A DNA stretch of 64,000 bases, taken from Ailanthus altissimus (Eukaryota; Streptophyta; Magnoliopsida; Sapindales; Simaroubaceae). Position numbers and translations under genes: made by a program. The stretch lies in NCBI GenBank assembly GCA_946807835.1, contig OX327684.1:34098501-34162500 (forward strand), read 5' to 3'. The notes below the pieces were generated by a model that was given only the letters and a program-made list of their open reading frames with translations, was not told the origin of the DNA and did not search any database. Below, piece by piece: positions 1 to 11,274 of the stretch; positions within the stretch are counted from its first letter, which is position 1; every line of letters starts with the position of its first letter.

Positions 1-1706
1 ATTTTGTTTATTCAACACTTTGATTAAACAAAATAAACAAAATGAAGTGCTCCACTAATTTTATTGTTGGTCTCCCATTTAGAATTAATTAAACCAAGCA
101 CTAGAATAATGGCCACCAAAATTAATCTTTACCTAATAATTATAATTACTTTAATTATAATGGGTAATTAAATGGCCAACATCTAGGCCACTCATTGTAT
201 TAAAATACAATGCCATGATCTATATATATTATAATATTATCTAATAATATAATAATAATATATGATTTAATTATTCAAAACAATTTTGAATAATTACTTT
301 TTACCTTACTAATTTTTACTACCATGGTTAAATGGTAAAAAGGTAAAATCAAATCATGAAACAAATTTTGTCATTTGTCAATATTCTATTAATTAACAAC
401 CTTTGTTAATTAATTAAGTGATGTACTTAACAATTAAGTCTTGACAAATGTATAATCCGAGGGATCCCTAAACAATCGTTATCTTTTGCTGAAATTTATT
501 GGATCGAACTATTCAATCCAATCCGCTACCTAAGTGCACAACGAGTATACTTTATATTGTGAGACTCTCTAGGTCCACACCTAATTTGTCATATAGAGCT
601 CCTCCATACATCCGTGAACAATGTCCCACACACACATTACGGATATTACAAATTAGCATGTTAGACCATACAAGTTGAGGTTATTACATATTCGTATAAT
701 CCTTCCATCATTTATATCCTTGAAGAGTAGAGATATAGATCATCACCGTCAAATCTCTATTTGCTCAACCACGAACTTATCTCCAGATTTATATTTCATA
801 AAATAATATCCACAAATACTTTTGTGATATTGTTTATTCCTCCAGAATATCTTTTCCAAGGTTTATGCTTGCGGCCACAAGACTTTCTGAAATACAATCT
901 CAGAGCATTAAGATATACAACCCACTCATATGAGCTGATGGATTCCATATCTACGCACACCGAACTCCATGAGCATCGGACCATACCCAGCGACACCCAG
1001 TGGTCAGACCATGAAAGGTTTCTGACATGTGTGGAACCAAAGCATGGTGGATCACTCACAAGCCCACCGTGGCGCTCAGGTCAAAGGATCACAAATACTA
1101 CTCAACTCGGAAGACCTTCCATTGACGGCTTTATGAGACGTCTATTGGATGTCTTCGTGAGTCTGTTCAATATCCAGTCCTCACTGAATACCTGTATCTC
1201 TATACGAGCTTCCTACTAAGCTCATGGTTTGCTAAGACTAACCATCTGGATCATCCAGATATAGACATACACTAATCTATATTAATGGGTTTCACCGATA
1301 GACCCACATCAATGAAATTAGATCAGGAACATTATGTTTGAGAACATACTTGCATAATGACATTTCTTAACATCATCTGCAACTCATTGCAGCTATATCA
1401 TTACTAATATATTCTCAGGTCATTGTCCCATTTCAGACAAGGCTCTAACTCATTAGATTTTGTTAACTCTTAATACCACTAACTCTTAGTGTTTATAACT
1501 ATTAGCGTTGCTAACTCTTAGCCCTGGTCTAAACTCTTTTAGACCAAATCTGAACTCCTTCAGATCATACAATGTCTAAAACGTTACAAGCATCTTACCA
1601 TTTAATAAAAATAATATTAACGATTTTATTAGAAATAATAATTGTATAAATACAATCACTATATATTTATACATTATGGGATGGCACGTAAGCACAAATC
1701 CCAACA
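1..1706 (-). mobile_element. LTR of a second copia-like element, nested (truncated by window edge)
   Basis: Read on the minus strand, this block starts with TGTTGGGATTTGTG at 1706, the usual TG opening of a plant copia LTR, and runs leftward for at least 1.7 kb. It has no coding text, but it has the moderately complex, non-repetitive make-up of a long LTR. The coding frame of the neighbouring element stops exactly at 1706/1707, so this element landed inside it. Because the 5' end of the LTR is at the high coordinate, this is the 5' LTR of a minus-strand element, or a solo LTR. Its other end lies outside the window. Assignment as an LTR rests on the boundary and general look; I could not compare it with a second copy. 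Confidence 0.6.
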
Positions 1707-2431
1707 CTTGGTTCATCTTCAAGGATCTCTTTGTTGAAGTGTTGATCTGGGGGCATATCAAATCCATTTTCAGGCACTACTTCAACTTCTATTGACTCGG
1801 GTGCTGAGTCTTCCTTGGTCACATGTTCTTCTTTCTCATCTTCATGGGAGGTTTTCAGCATCGTCATCTCATCGAATGTCACATCACGGCTTATGATACT
1901 CCTTGGTAGTGTTAAGTCTTTACACCATACCTTGTATGCTTTTACTCCTTCGGGATATCCTATGAATACCCATTTGATAGCTCTAGGTTCCAACTTCCCC
2001 TCTTTAACATGTACAAAGGCAGGGCAACCAAATATTCTGAGGTGGTCATACTTCGGAGGATTGCCAGACCATTTCTCTTTTGGCGTCTTGAAGTCAATTG
2101 CTGAGGAAAGACTTCTATTAATCAAGTAAGCTGCAGTCACTACAACTTCTCCCTAAAATGTCTTGGACATCTTTGCATTGGTAATCATGCATCTAACCCT
2201 TTCAAGTAAGGTTCTGTTCATCCTCTCAGCTACCTCATTCTGATGCGGTATTGATCTTACCGTTCTATGCCTTGCAATCCCATGCTTGGCACAAAACCCA
2301 TCAAACTCTCTGTTGCAAAATTCAAGGCCGTTGTCAGTTCTCAACCTCTTCACTCTTTTGCCAGTCTGATTCTCAACAAGAATCTTCCAAGTCTTGAATA
2401 CTTCAAAGGCTTGATCCTTACTCTTCAACAC
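1707..2431 (-). pseudogene. Copia integrase core and C-terminal fragment
   Basis: Minus-strand coding text with integrase marks: a DNGLEF-like catalytic aspartate block, then a PHQNEVAERMNRT block, then the copia integrase C-terminal part with IFGCPAFVHV and the KWVFIGYP motif typical of the region before reverse transcriptase. A frame break lies near 2141-2152, and the text ends where the second LTR begins. It is a remnant of the pol polyprotein and is not expected to be functional. Confidence 0.85.
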
Positions 2432-2437
2432 ATAGAC

Positions 2438-3124
2438 CTACAGCTTCATCGAATAGTCATCAATCAAGCTGAGAAAATACCTAGCACCACTATGAGTAGC
2501 TGTCTGAGCTGGTCCCCAAAGATCCGAGTGTATGTAGTCAAGAGTCCCCTTAGTCTTGTGCTCGCCGGTACTGAATCTCACTCTATGTGCTTTCCCTAGC
2601 ACACAATGCTCACAAAATTCTAAGGGCTGGAACTTATCCTCTCTAAACACCTTTTGACTATATAACTCCTTTAGGTTTATCTCGCCTAGGTGTGCCAATT
2701 TAAGATGCCACAACTTAGTTTGCATACTCTCATCATCTACAGAGAATAGTGCAGAACCCATCACGACTTCACCCTTAAGCATATAAACACCTTTGCGCTT
2801 CTCTCCTCTCATCACTATCATAGAACCTTTCAAAACTCTTAAAATCCCTTCGTCGATACTGATGGAACACCCATTCTGGTCTAAAATCCCCAGTGAGATC
2901 AAATTTCTCTTCAAGTCAGGAACATACCTAACATATATCAACTCTCTCACTCGCCCATCATGCAGCCTAAGCTTAACACTACTAATTCTCATCATCTGAC
3001 ATGCAATGTCATTACCCATTAACACCTTACCACCACTAATGGGCTGAAAATTTGTAAACCAGGACTTGTGCGGGCACATGTGAAAAGTACAACCAGAATC
3101 AAGAACCCATTGTTCAGAGTTCAT
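2438..3124 (-). pseudogene. Copia protease, GAG-pre-integrase and integrase N-terminal fragment
   Basis: About 228 residues on the minus strand. Near the start is the WVLDSGCTFHMC block, the aspartic protease active site (DSG). It is followed by the GAG-pre-integrase zinc-binding stretch (HLKLAHLGEINLKEL and CEHCVLGKAHR) and the first catalytic block of the integrase (IHSDLWGP). The frame stops just before the second integrase block, which continues at 2431. The CCHC zinc knuckle lies just upstream in the same sense at about 3190-3250 (CYYCKKDGHFIKDC). Confidence 0.85.
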
Positions 3125-3311
3125 ACCATCAGTAGTAACAAGTGTCTCTGCGCTGTCATAGCTATCATCATAGGCAAGCGCAGCATCTGCTTTCTTCTTA
3201 TCCTGTGCTTTCTTCTCAGGACAGTCCTTTATGAAGTGCCCATCTTTCTTGCAGCAATAGCACTTCCTAAGAGTCCTAGACTTCGACCTTGAGCCTTTTT
3301 TCTTCCCATCT

Positions 3312-3884
3312 CTATATGAGGGCCTTCCTCTTACAGATAGACTTTCTGCATTGCCCTCGGTTTACTTTCCTAATAACTTTGAGTTTAATAATGATTTTCA
3401 AATCGCTCATCGTTAAACTCTCTCTGCCGTAGAATAGCGTATCAACAAAACTCTCATAGCTCTTGGGGAGTGAACTCAGCAGGATAATTGCTCTATCTTC
3501 ATCTTCTATCTTGATGTTGATAGATTCAAGATCAAGGATAATCTTATTAAAGGTGTCTATATGATCTTTCATCGGCGTCCCCTCTGACATGGACAGCTGA
3601 TATAGCTTCTTCTTTATATGTAATCTGTTGGCCAACGATTTTCTCATATAAAGAGAGTCAAGCTTCCTCCAAAGACCTATTGCCGTCGTCTCACCTGCTA
3701 CTTTCCTTAATACTTCATCGCTCAATGACAGAACGATTGTGCTATGAGCTCTTTCTTGAATGTCCTTTTTTTCTGCTTCTATTCTAGATGACTCTAGCAT
3801 CTTCTCTTCATCACCAGATGGAACTGCAGTCTCCTCGAATGTCGAACCAAGCCTTTTCCTCACCAATAACTCCCTAACCTTCAT
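3312..3884 (-). pseudogene. Copia gag-like fragment
   Basis: Minus-strand stretch of 190 residues with the features of the copia gag family (UBN2 type): a W-x-x-L heptad segment, the KKLYQLSMSEGTPMKDHI block, and the LLSSLPKSYESFVDTL block that is nearly universal in plant copia gag. It ends in a stop before the zinc knuckle, so gag and the rest of the polyprotein are no longer in one frame. The probable original start lies nearer the primer binding site at about 3950. Confidence 0.85.
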
Positions 3885-3979
3885 CTTCCACAGATTGAAG
3901 TCATTTGTACCGTTGAATTTCTTTACCTCATACTTGGGTGTGGCTATGTCTGCTTAAAACCAAAGCTCTGATACCAGTT

Positions 3980-4742
3980 TGTTGAAGCAGAAGCATACAA
4001 ACAAGCAGAACAATTCACTTAAGCAATATAATAATGCATAACAAGTTACTAAGAAATAAATAGAGAAAGGGGTAGAAGAAGAACACACAAAGAATTACGT
4101 GGTTCGACAACTTGCCTACGTCCACGGCAGATCAAGATCACACTCTTCTCTTATTATGAATCTCAAGGCACTCACAAAAGTATGCCTTTTACAAGAAAGA
4201 TCACAAAGAAAACTCTCTCTTTCACTCTAGGGATTTTCTCTCACAAAGAACCACTAAGATCTCTTGTTTATCACAAAGATCGTCAAGATTATTAGTTGAT
4301 CACAAATATCTCTTACTTGATCACAAAGATATGTTTACAAGCCAACTGGTAGCCTTTATATAGGCTTTGGGATGACCTAGGTTTACCTTATACGTGTGGG
4401 AGTTGTATTAGGGAGTCCTGGAGCAAGTGAGAGACAAAATTAGGTAGTTTCCTAATTTCGGGACACTATTCCCGTCTCCAGCGCAGCGGCGCTGGGCTCT
4501 CGTCGCTGCGATGGTGGCGCGCTTTCTGCTTAGCGCTGCGGCACTGGAATCCTGGCGCTGCAGCGCTCAAATTTTGTTCTGGGCGCCGCGGCGCCCACGC
4601 CTGGTCGCCGTGGTGCCCGCGCCTGGTGCGCCCTTCTTTATTTGTCGCCTCATTTCGCGTCCGTCTTTGATCCGTGCGCATCTTATACACTTAGCTTGAA
4701 CCCCAAATTATATTTTGATGATTTTTAATCAATATTCTCACA
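3980..4742 (-). repeat. 5' LTR of the copia fragment
   Basis: The LTR lies next to the primer binding site (3965-3976, complement TGGTATCAGAGC). On the minus strand it opens with TGTGAGAA at 4742 and ends with CTTCAACA at 3980, giving the TG...CA ends expected. The outer end is my estimate because the partner LTR is lost. A strongly GC-rich block at about 4480-4680 contains a perfect 16-bp palindrome at 4581-4596 and several GCGCTGCGGCGC-like words. Short open frames in this block are by-products of its composition. Confidence 0.7.
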
Positions 4743-5383
4743 GAATCAATTCATTAATCAAAATTAATTTAAAATTTAAATGTATCTTATTAATATTAAA
4801 AATTGTGAAACTAAATTAAAAGAGAAACTAAACTCACAAATAAGCTTTAGTATAATATTATAACTATAATTTTTATTAATATTTTTTAATTAAAAAATAA
4901 AGGAATCAAACTTGAGACCTAGAGAATAAACTCTTTATCACTAAAGTATTTAACTAAATGCTATTAATGTTAATTTTTTCATAATCGAATATATATTTTT
5001 TCTTCATATTATGATCTATTGTCCATTAAAAAAAAGTTTAAAATTCAGGCTGAATTATTTGGATTTAATTTGTATTTAAAAAAACTTGGATGCAATCAGA
5101 TTTCGAGTTGATAAAAAAAAATCTGAAATTTAAATCCGGGTTGGCCAAAACTTGAAACCAGATCCGGTTTTACCATCCTACTCTAGAATGTTCACAGACT
5201 GTCCAGTCTAGAAACCGTTTAATTTTCTTCACGCACCCCGTATGATGACTTTTCCTCGCAACGGTCACTGACTGTCGGTCTTTGAAAAAAGATAACTAGC
5301 CGTGTTTCGCTAAACAAACATTGACAAAACGAAACGTATCAATATCAAATGCTTTTCAATAAACAAATAATATATAGTCTTCT
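4743..5383. other. AT-rich intergenic DNA and probable BPS1 promoter
   Basis: No gene seen. The first 400 bases are very AT-rich. From about 5230 onward the base composition becomes mixed, as expected for the promoter of the downstream BPS1-like gene. A weak TATATAG sequence lies at about 5371-5377. Confidence 0.4.
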
Positions 5384-6637
5384 ATGGGTTGTCGCCATCG
5401 TCCATTCTTCATTCTCCACGTGTCCATCTGTCACGAATTTTCCGTAACAGCAAGTGACTCCATATCCGTGCCATACCCATCTACTACAAAACAAAACAGC
5501 CCTCACCTAAAAATCAAAGGCCAAAAAGTCATCTACGCGTCTGCGAAGTTTTCTAATCCACTGTTCAGGTACGATTTTCCTTATCTCTTCTTCCTTTTCT
5601 TTTAAAGAGTTGAAATTCTGATTTTTCTGATTGTTTTGATTTATCAAAACTTAGAATTTAGTTGTAGTTTCGAGTCTCTATAACATAATTTGGGTAACAG
5701 CCCCGCGGATTTAGGGGTTTTGTTTCTGTATCAATCTTTCGATCTAACCATATAATCAGCCTTTAGATCTACGATCTAACCATATAATTGGCCTTTAGAT
5801 CTACGATCTATAATTAAGGTAAGCGATTTACGAGATTTAATTTAATTCTTTATTATTATTGTTCTTTTTTTAGCGTTAGTAGAGTTATTAAGCATGATTA
5901 TAGCCTAGGGTTTTGTATTTAAATGGAAGAAAAAGGAAATGAATTGAAAACAAGATATTTTATGAAAAAATTGCTGAGTGCCAGAAATTAGACGGTAGGT
6001 TGAAACCCTAAATAGCCGATGCCTTGCTTGACTACGAATTGTTAGTATTTTTGCTCTCAAAAGTTTAACTTTGAGAAAGTATTTCAGTTATAACTGTAAG
6101 GTTAAATGGTTTGTGGTTACCTTGACGATGAATGATGTATTCAGGGAAATAAGTTCGGCGAGAAATGGAATTAATATGTTGATCATATGTTTACCCTCTT
6201 TTGCTTTGCTGTTGGTATGGAAGAGGATTAAGGGAATTTTTTTTATTTTTATGCCTCCTCATTAGATTACACTGAAGGGCTTTTGTTTTCTTGGGTCATT
6301 ATTGAATATGAATTTGTTCTTTTAGCCTTTTGTCTAACCAAATGGTTGGTGAAGGATAAACTTTTTTTGAAAAATTGACCTTTTTATTTCTCTTTCCTGA
6401 TGGAGTTGTTTGTGTTCCCTTGTGACAAAGCTCAAAATGACATATTGAGAGTTGTTTTGTGGTATATTTGGTCTTACAGAGGTTCCCCAACTTTTATTTC
6501 TGGAGCTTGTATTTGGTAATGCCTGTAAAATAGATATTCTTATGGTCTTTGATATCATCTTCTCTGAGCTATCTATTATTTCGGGTTATGTTGCAAATGA
6601 TGCTTGGTTAACTTTTTTGTTGTAATTCTTTTTGCAG
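5384..6637 (+). other. Probable 5'UTR exon and intron of the BPS1-like gene
   Basis: A plausible untranslated first exon ends at 5568 (CAG before GTACGA). A T-rich intron of about 1.07 kb then runs to the acceptor TTTGCAG at 6637, only 12 bases before the start codon. The T-rich, ATG-poor text and the clean donor and acceptor support an intron in the leader. The exact transcription start is not visible. Confidence 0.55.
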
Positions 6638-6649
6638 CAAATATATCAA

Positions 6650-7708
6650 ATGAGTCGTCCACAGGGTCCACACCGCCCTTACTTCCCGTTCGGAAATCCT
6701 TTTCGGAAGATATCCTCCAAGGGTTCACGTTTGTCTCCAAGGCTTCTCTCTCTATTGAATGATTTTGAGGAAACTGTGTCAGAGAGGTTGAGAAAGCTTA
6801 TGCCAAAAGAGAAGAATGATGTCCTCAGCTTAGCATGGATGAGACTGGCGATGGAGTCACTTTGTGAGGCTCACAATGGCATAAAAAGCCTCATAACTGA
6901 GCTTGAGCTTCCTGTAAGTGACTGGGATGAGAAATGGATAGATGTTTACTTGGACATCAGTGTGAACTTGCTTGATTTATGCATTGCCTTTAGCTCCGTG
7001 CTCACGAAGCTCAGTCAAGGCAATCTCTTGCTTCACTGTGTCTTGCACAGTTTGAATTCTTCATCTCCAAAACAGTTTGCGCGAGCCCGTTTGTCACTGG
7101 ATAGTTGGAGACAGCACATTAGTTCAAAGAACCCCAGAGTTGAGAGCTGTCACTCAATCTTAGACAATTTGGTGGGTTCTCTGGATTTGCCTAAGGTTAA
7201 GAACTCAGCCAAAGGGAAGGTTTTGATGCGTGCTATGTACGGGGTTAAGGTGGTGACTGTCTTTGTTTGTAGTGTTTTTGCTGCAGCCTTCTCTGGATCT
7301 GCCAAAACTTTGTTGGACTTGAACATTTCCGACACCTTACCTTGGGCACCAGCATTTTCTGCTTTGCAAGCTAATGTAAATGGGGAAATGAGGAATTTAT
7401 TAACCAATGGAAGAGCAGCAGTTTTGAATGAACTAGAGGCAGTTGATGTGAGTATTAAGAAATTGTATCCTGTGATCCAAGATGGGGGGGACCCTGTTGA
7501 AGAGGAATTGTTTCAGAAATCTGTTTTGGATTTGGGAAGGAGAGCGGATAATCTTTCACAAGGGCTAGATCTTCTTACGAAGGCAGTTGATGGCTTTTTC
7601 AAAATAGTTCTAAGTGGGCGAGATGCTTTGCTCTGTAATCTAAGATCAACTGGTACTGCCCCTGACCTGGTGATAGGAAGTAATGTAGAACAGCAAGTCA
7701 GGAGGTGA
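6650..7708 (+). CDS. BPS1: BYPASS1-like protein (BPS1 family)
   Basis: An intact 352-residue protein matching the plant BPS1 family end to end. It opens with MSRPQGPHRPYFPFGNPF, as BPS1 does, followed by the conserved SPRLLSLLNDFEE and WMRLAMESLCEAHN blocks. A hydrophobic stretch lies at about residues 197-215 (VVTVFVCSVFAAAF), and the C-terminal half is helical. In Arabidopsis, BPS1 prevents constitutive production of a root-derived mobile signal that arrests shoot growth; the biochemical activity is unknown. I chose the ATG at 6650: the upstream in-frame TTG overlaps the splice acceptor, and 6650 gives the family N-terminus. The coding region is one exon, as usual for the family. A decayed copy of its 3' half lies at 11275-12105. 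BPS1 rather than a BPS2/3-like paralogue is by similarity only. Confidence 0.92.
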   Translation: MSRPQGPHRPYFPFGNPFRKISSKGSRLSPRLLSLLNDFEETVSERLRKLMPKEKNDVLSLAWMRLAMESLCEAHNGIKSLITELELPVSDWDEKWIDVYLDISVNLLDLCIAFSSVLTKLSQGNLLLHCVLHSLNSSSPKQFARARLSLDSWRQHISSKNPRVESCHSILDNLVGSLDLPKVKNSAKGKVLMRAMYGVKVVTVFVCSVFAAAFSGSAKTLLDLNISDTLPWAPAFSALQANVNGEMRNLLTNGRAAVLNELEAVDVSIKKLYPVIQDGGDPVEEELFQKSVLDLGRRADNLSQGLDLLTKAVDGFFKIVLSGRDALLCNLRSTGTAPDLVIGSNVEQQVRR

Positions 7709-9499
7709 ATATCGATGATTGAACTAAGCTTTCTCTTATACAGATGGTATGGGTACAAGGTTTTCTGTTATCTGATTGCTAGCAATGTACCAATTAGTAT
7801 TCTCTGTGGTCTGAGTTTCAAGGTGTGTCATAGTAATACTACTACTCCTACAGTTTGTACATGTACTTTGTGCTGTATAATGCATCAAATATATGAAAGA
7901 ATTCGTACTGTTTGCAGAAATGTTTTTTGTGCTATATCAGGCAGCATTAATTTAAAGCAATTTATGATTTTTACCATGTTTTCATGGACAGTTCTGTTAG
8001 AGTTAGTTTTGCAATCTATTGACGGTACTTAAAAATACATGGATAACTGTTCCATCACCTGTGGTGTTGATGTAATACTGATTTCTGCCAAAGTGAGTTT
8101 ATTTGCTGCCAACTTGAGTAGCTTTTCAGCGTTGGGTTCTGATGCTTCGCTTTTAATTGGAGGGGTGGGGGCTCTGATTCTTTTTTCATGGTAATGAAAT
8201 AGATTTGCATTTAATCCCTGTGATGTTTTCTTGCACACAGCTTAAATTTTGATGAACCATGAGAACTATCGAAGAAACAAATGGAGAAGAATTCTGAATA
8301 TGTTTAGCATCATGTCTTATTTTGTTTGACTTGATATCTGAATGATATTTCTCTATGGCTAATCATGGTCCCTCTCTTACTAGATGTTCTGAAAGAAGAA
8401 TTTTCTTCTTGGTTGTGCGATAATCCGAGAGGAAGTTCCTTCTTTGTGGGTCCTTTCACATGGCGAGGTATTTGATCCTTTACTCTTTGATTCTCTCTGA
8501 ATGCTTCTGAGATTGGAAGACCATTATAACGAGTTTTTCTCTCAACCTGAGGTCAAAAGTATCGGTCCCTCCAATAACCATTTTGATTTTCTAATGCCTT
8601 ATTATCGGTCCCACGTCGCTTGGCACCTTGTATACAAGGTACAACATACCAGGAACTTAGCCACTATATTATTTTTAAATCATCGATCGCAAATATCTTA
8701 TTTTTAAATTTAAAAAAAAAAAATTGAGCTCAACACCTTAAGCAATTCGGTGCTAACAAAAATAAATTAAAAAAATAAAATGTCTTAAGCAATTCCTCAT
8801 CTTAAGATAAAACGATACCATACGACGTTCTATTCTCTGTCTTGTAGCTATTACAAACCGTAAGGATGGGTTCATGACAATAGACAATTACACAATGAAG
8901 GACGACATCGTTTTATCTTTTTTTTAAATTGTTATTTAATCATCATTTTTAGTATGATAATTTCATGATATCATGTTGATCAGCTCATTCCTTCCTTCAT
9001 TTTTAATTGCTTTCTGTTGTTTCTATAAAATTATACCCTGGAATTTCGTGGAAGTTAAATTTTGTATATAAACATCAAATATGCGTGATAAGTATGTATA
9101 AATGAAGACATTTTCTATATTGGATATTAAGAAAACGTGTAAGAATTGCAATTTTTAGATCAGAACATAACTTTTGTAAATCTTTTTTTTTTTTTTGTAA
9201 CAAAATCTATTAACATAGAAATATTTTTGTTTTACATTTTCAGATTTTGGGTTCTGGTAAATTGCTTATCAGGTCGAGTATTATTAGACTGATTCAAAAC
9301 GACGTAGCTATGGTTTGTTTATATTCCGGGAATTATAACGACCTCGCTTTTATGAGGTTGGTTAGAATTTGGAACTGATAGCGCGTTTCTCGACTGGAAA
9401 CGCGTTAAACGCGGGACTCTTTTTTGAAAATGCATTGCTTGCTTCTTAGGCCGAGTAACGACGATATACACAATGATAAAAAAAAAAAAAGCGACGATA
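7709..9499. other. 3'UTR and intergenic DNA after BPS1
   Basis: The first 300-400 bases are probably the 3'UTR. Up to about 8590 the sequence is shared, in diverged form, with 11520-12105, so it belongs to the duplicated unit. After 8700 it is AT-rich with poly-A and poly-T runs and no coding signal. Short open frames at 7715-8032 and 8501-8707 look accidental. Confidence 0.5.
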
Positions 9500-11270
9500 T
9501 ATACACGTCAAAAGCGCCATTTTTTTTTTGAAGCGAGTGCTCTAATTTAGGGTTTGAGAATTTTTGACGCGCATGAGATTGTTTACGGCGGAGTGGCAGT
9601 TCGTTTTCATCTCCAATTTCTCGATTTTATGGTCAAATAGTTGATGGTTGTTGTTCTTGTTTGTTAATTGCTTTTGATCTCATCAAAATTCTGCCAAAGA
9701 GTTGGATTTTCACCAATTTTTATTTTCTTGTGATTGATTTTTGTTGCATAATTCGATTATGATATGCCTAATGCTTACGTTCTCGCGCTGAAATTCAAAA
9801 ACCCTAAACGTGAGGGATTGTTATTTGCTCAATTTCAAAGATTAGGATTTGATTCCGGATTTCCTTTTCTTTTCCAGTCAATGTGGTAGTCCCTTAATCG
9901 CTGACGAATTTTGTTCGTTAATTTGCGGAGACTTTTATTGAAAACATTTTCCGGTTTGCATCTCATCCTTGAAATTGACAGATTTACTGTTTGCGGAACT
10001 GTTTAGTTATTTTTCCATATTGTCCTTCAAGAATATTAGTTTTCTTGATGTTCTTATCATTTATTGACAGACAGTTCAGTCTGGGAGAGTTCTTCAAGAT
10101 ATGTGCTGCTGCTGTTGTTTCGAATAAGTAAAGGTTTTGTATCTTTATTAACTACTCAATGAACTTTCCAATGTTGGGTTTTCTTTCTTGGAAATGAGAA
10201 TGTTTGCGCTCTTGCATATAACTTTGATTTTTCACAAGTTTCCGTAATCACAAATTTTGCTAGGCAAGCATATTGAACAGAATTCAAAATCTGTTTGCTT
10301 TTCTTGTCTGCCTGGTATCTTTCTATTTACCGAGTGTAGATGCATATCTTTGGATTAAGGTGATAAGGATGTGTTTATATCTTTACAAGTTATTAGCATT
10401 TATCAACTCCTTATTTTTTTATTGCAATTCCTATTGGCTTTTACATTTGTCAATTTTTTCTTTTCCCTTATTTGAGGCTATTATTTCCACCATTATCAAT
10501 GTTATTTCTGTTAACTTTAGAAATATGCATATATGGAAATCATCCTTTTGTGGAGGCATACCTATTTTTCTATGTTGTAGAACTGTTTTTATATCTTTAG
10601 AAGACATTTCACTTGTTAGTATCTTGTAATAGTTGTGAAACTTTATGTCTCCATAGTCGTCTACTAATTTGATTTAGGTGAGAATGATGTATGAATTGAA
10701 TCATACATCTATCCCTATAATGATATTGGTTAGTTCATGCTTTTGAATATTGTTATCTTTTGAGTTGGAGCATACCCATCTCTCTGGGGTTTGAAACGTG
10801 CTTATATCTTTTGAAGTATCTGGTGTTGCCCTTCCTTTATATAATGCCTATGGACGATGTGAGTTAACTATTCAAACTTGCCCGGCATTTTATGTTTATC
10901 TTATATCATGTGATGATCTTTTTCAGAACACTTGCAATCAAAGTGAATGCCCACTTTAGTAAAACCAATGAGTGGGCTTCATTTTGTTCGAACACAGATC
11001 GTAGAGAGTGACAATGCCAGCAAAGTTTTCTTGGACCAACTTGAGCTGTGTAAGATATTTTCCTAAATTTCTTATCTTCTTATTTTGTCAGTTTTACCTT
11101 GGCTTCATATAAAATCAGATTATATGTGTTATTCCGTCTAATTTTTTAATGGGGAAAATGTTAGCAACCACTTGGGTCATTTGAAAATTGTGAAATTGGA
11201 TGTGGCTACAATTTGACAGAAGAATTGAAGAGGTGAGAAAATGAGGCGCAATATTTGTTACAATGTGTTG
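9500..11270 (+). pseudogene. Decayed paralogous unit A (promoter/leader-like, no intact coding)
   Basis: Starts with promoter- and leader-like text (an AAACCCTA word at about 9800). Several stretches resemble the region 12840-14770, for example the leader around 9590-9830 against 12920-13100, and a CCGGCATTTTATGT-like stretch at about 10882 against 14660. It leads without a coding exon into the BPS1 fragment at 11275. I read it as the upstream half of a duplicated BPS1-like gene that lost most of its coding exon. It could instead be a transcribed non-coding gene. The open frame at 10273-10629 shows no family and is probably chance. Confidence 0.35.
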
Positions 11271-11274
11271 GTTG

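Larger units (their letters stand above)
1707..4742 (-). mobile_element. Ty1-copia retroelement fragment (5' LTR, gag, protease, integrase)
   Basis: A minus-strand copia element. From right to left: LTR (about 3980-4742), primer binding site matching the initiator Met-tRNA type (3965-3976), gag-like region (3312-3884), CCHC knuckle (about 3190-3250), protease and integrase core, then an abrupt end at 1707. Reverse transcriptase, RNase H and the 3' LTR are missing from the window. The reading frame is broken by stops between gag and the knuckle and between the integrase pieces, so the element is dead. The organisation protease-integrase-(RT) places it in Ty1-copia, of the TNT1-94-like kind. 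Confidence 0.9.

Noticed and set aside
761..1219. 152-codon plus-strand frame and the opposite 87-codon frame
   Set aside because: Both lie inside the long LTR at 1-1706, overlap each other on opposite strands, and show no domain.
4466..4699. Overlapping frames on both strands rich in Arg, Ala and Pro
   Set aside because: Produced by the GC-rich palindromic block of the LTR; no family match and low-complexity composition.
10273..10629. 118-codon frame with many hydrophobic residues
   Set aside because: T-rich DNA gives hydrophobic translations by chance. It lies in unit A, whose related unit B has no such frame.
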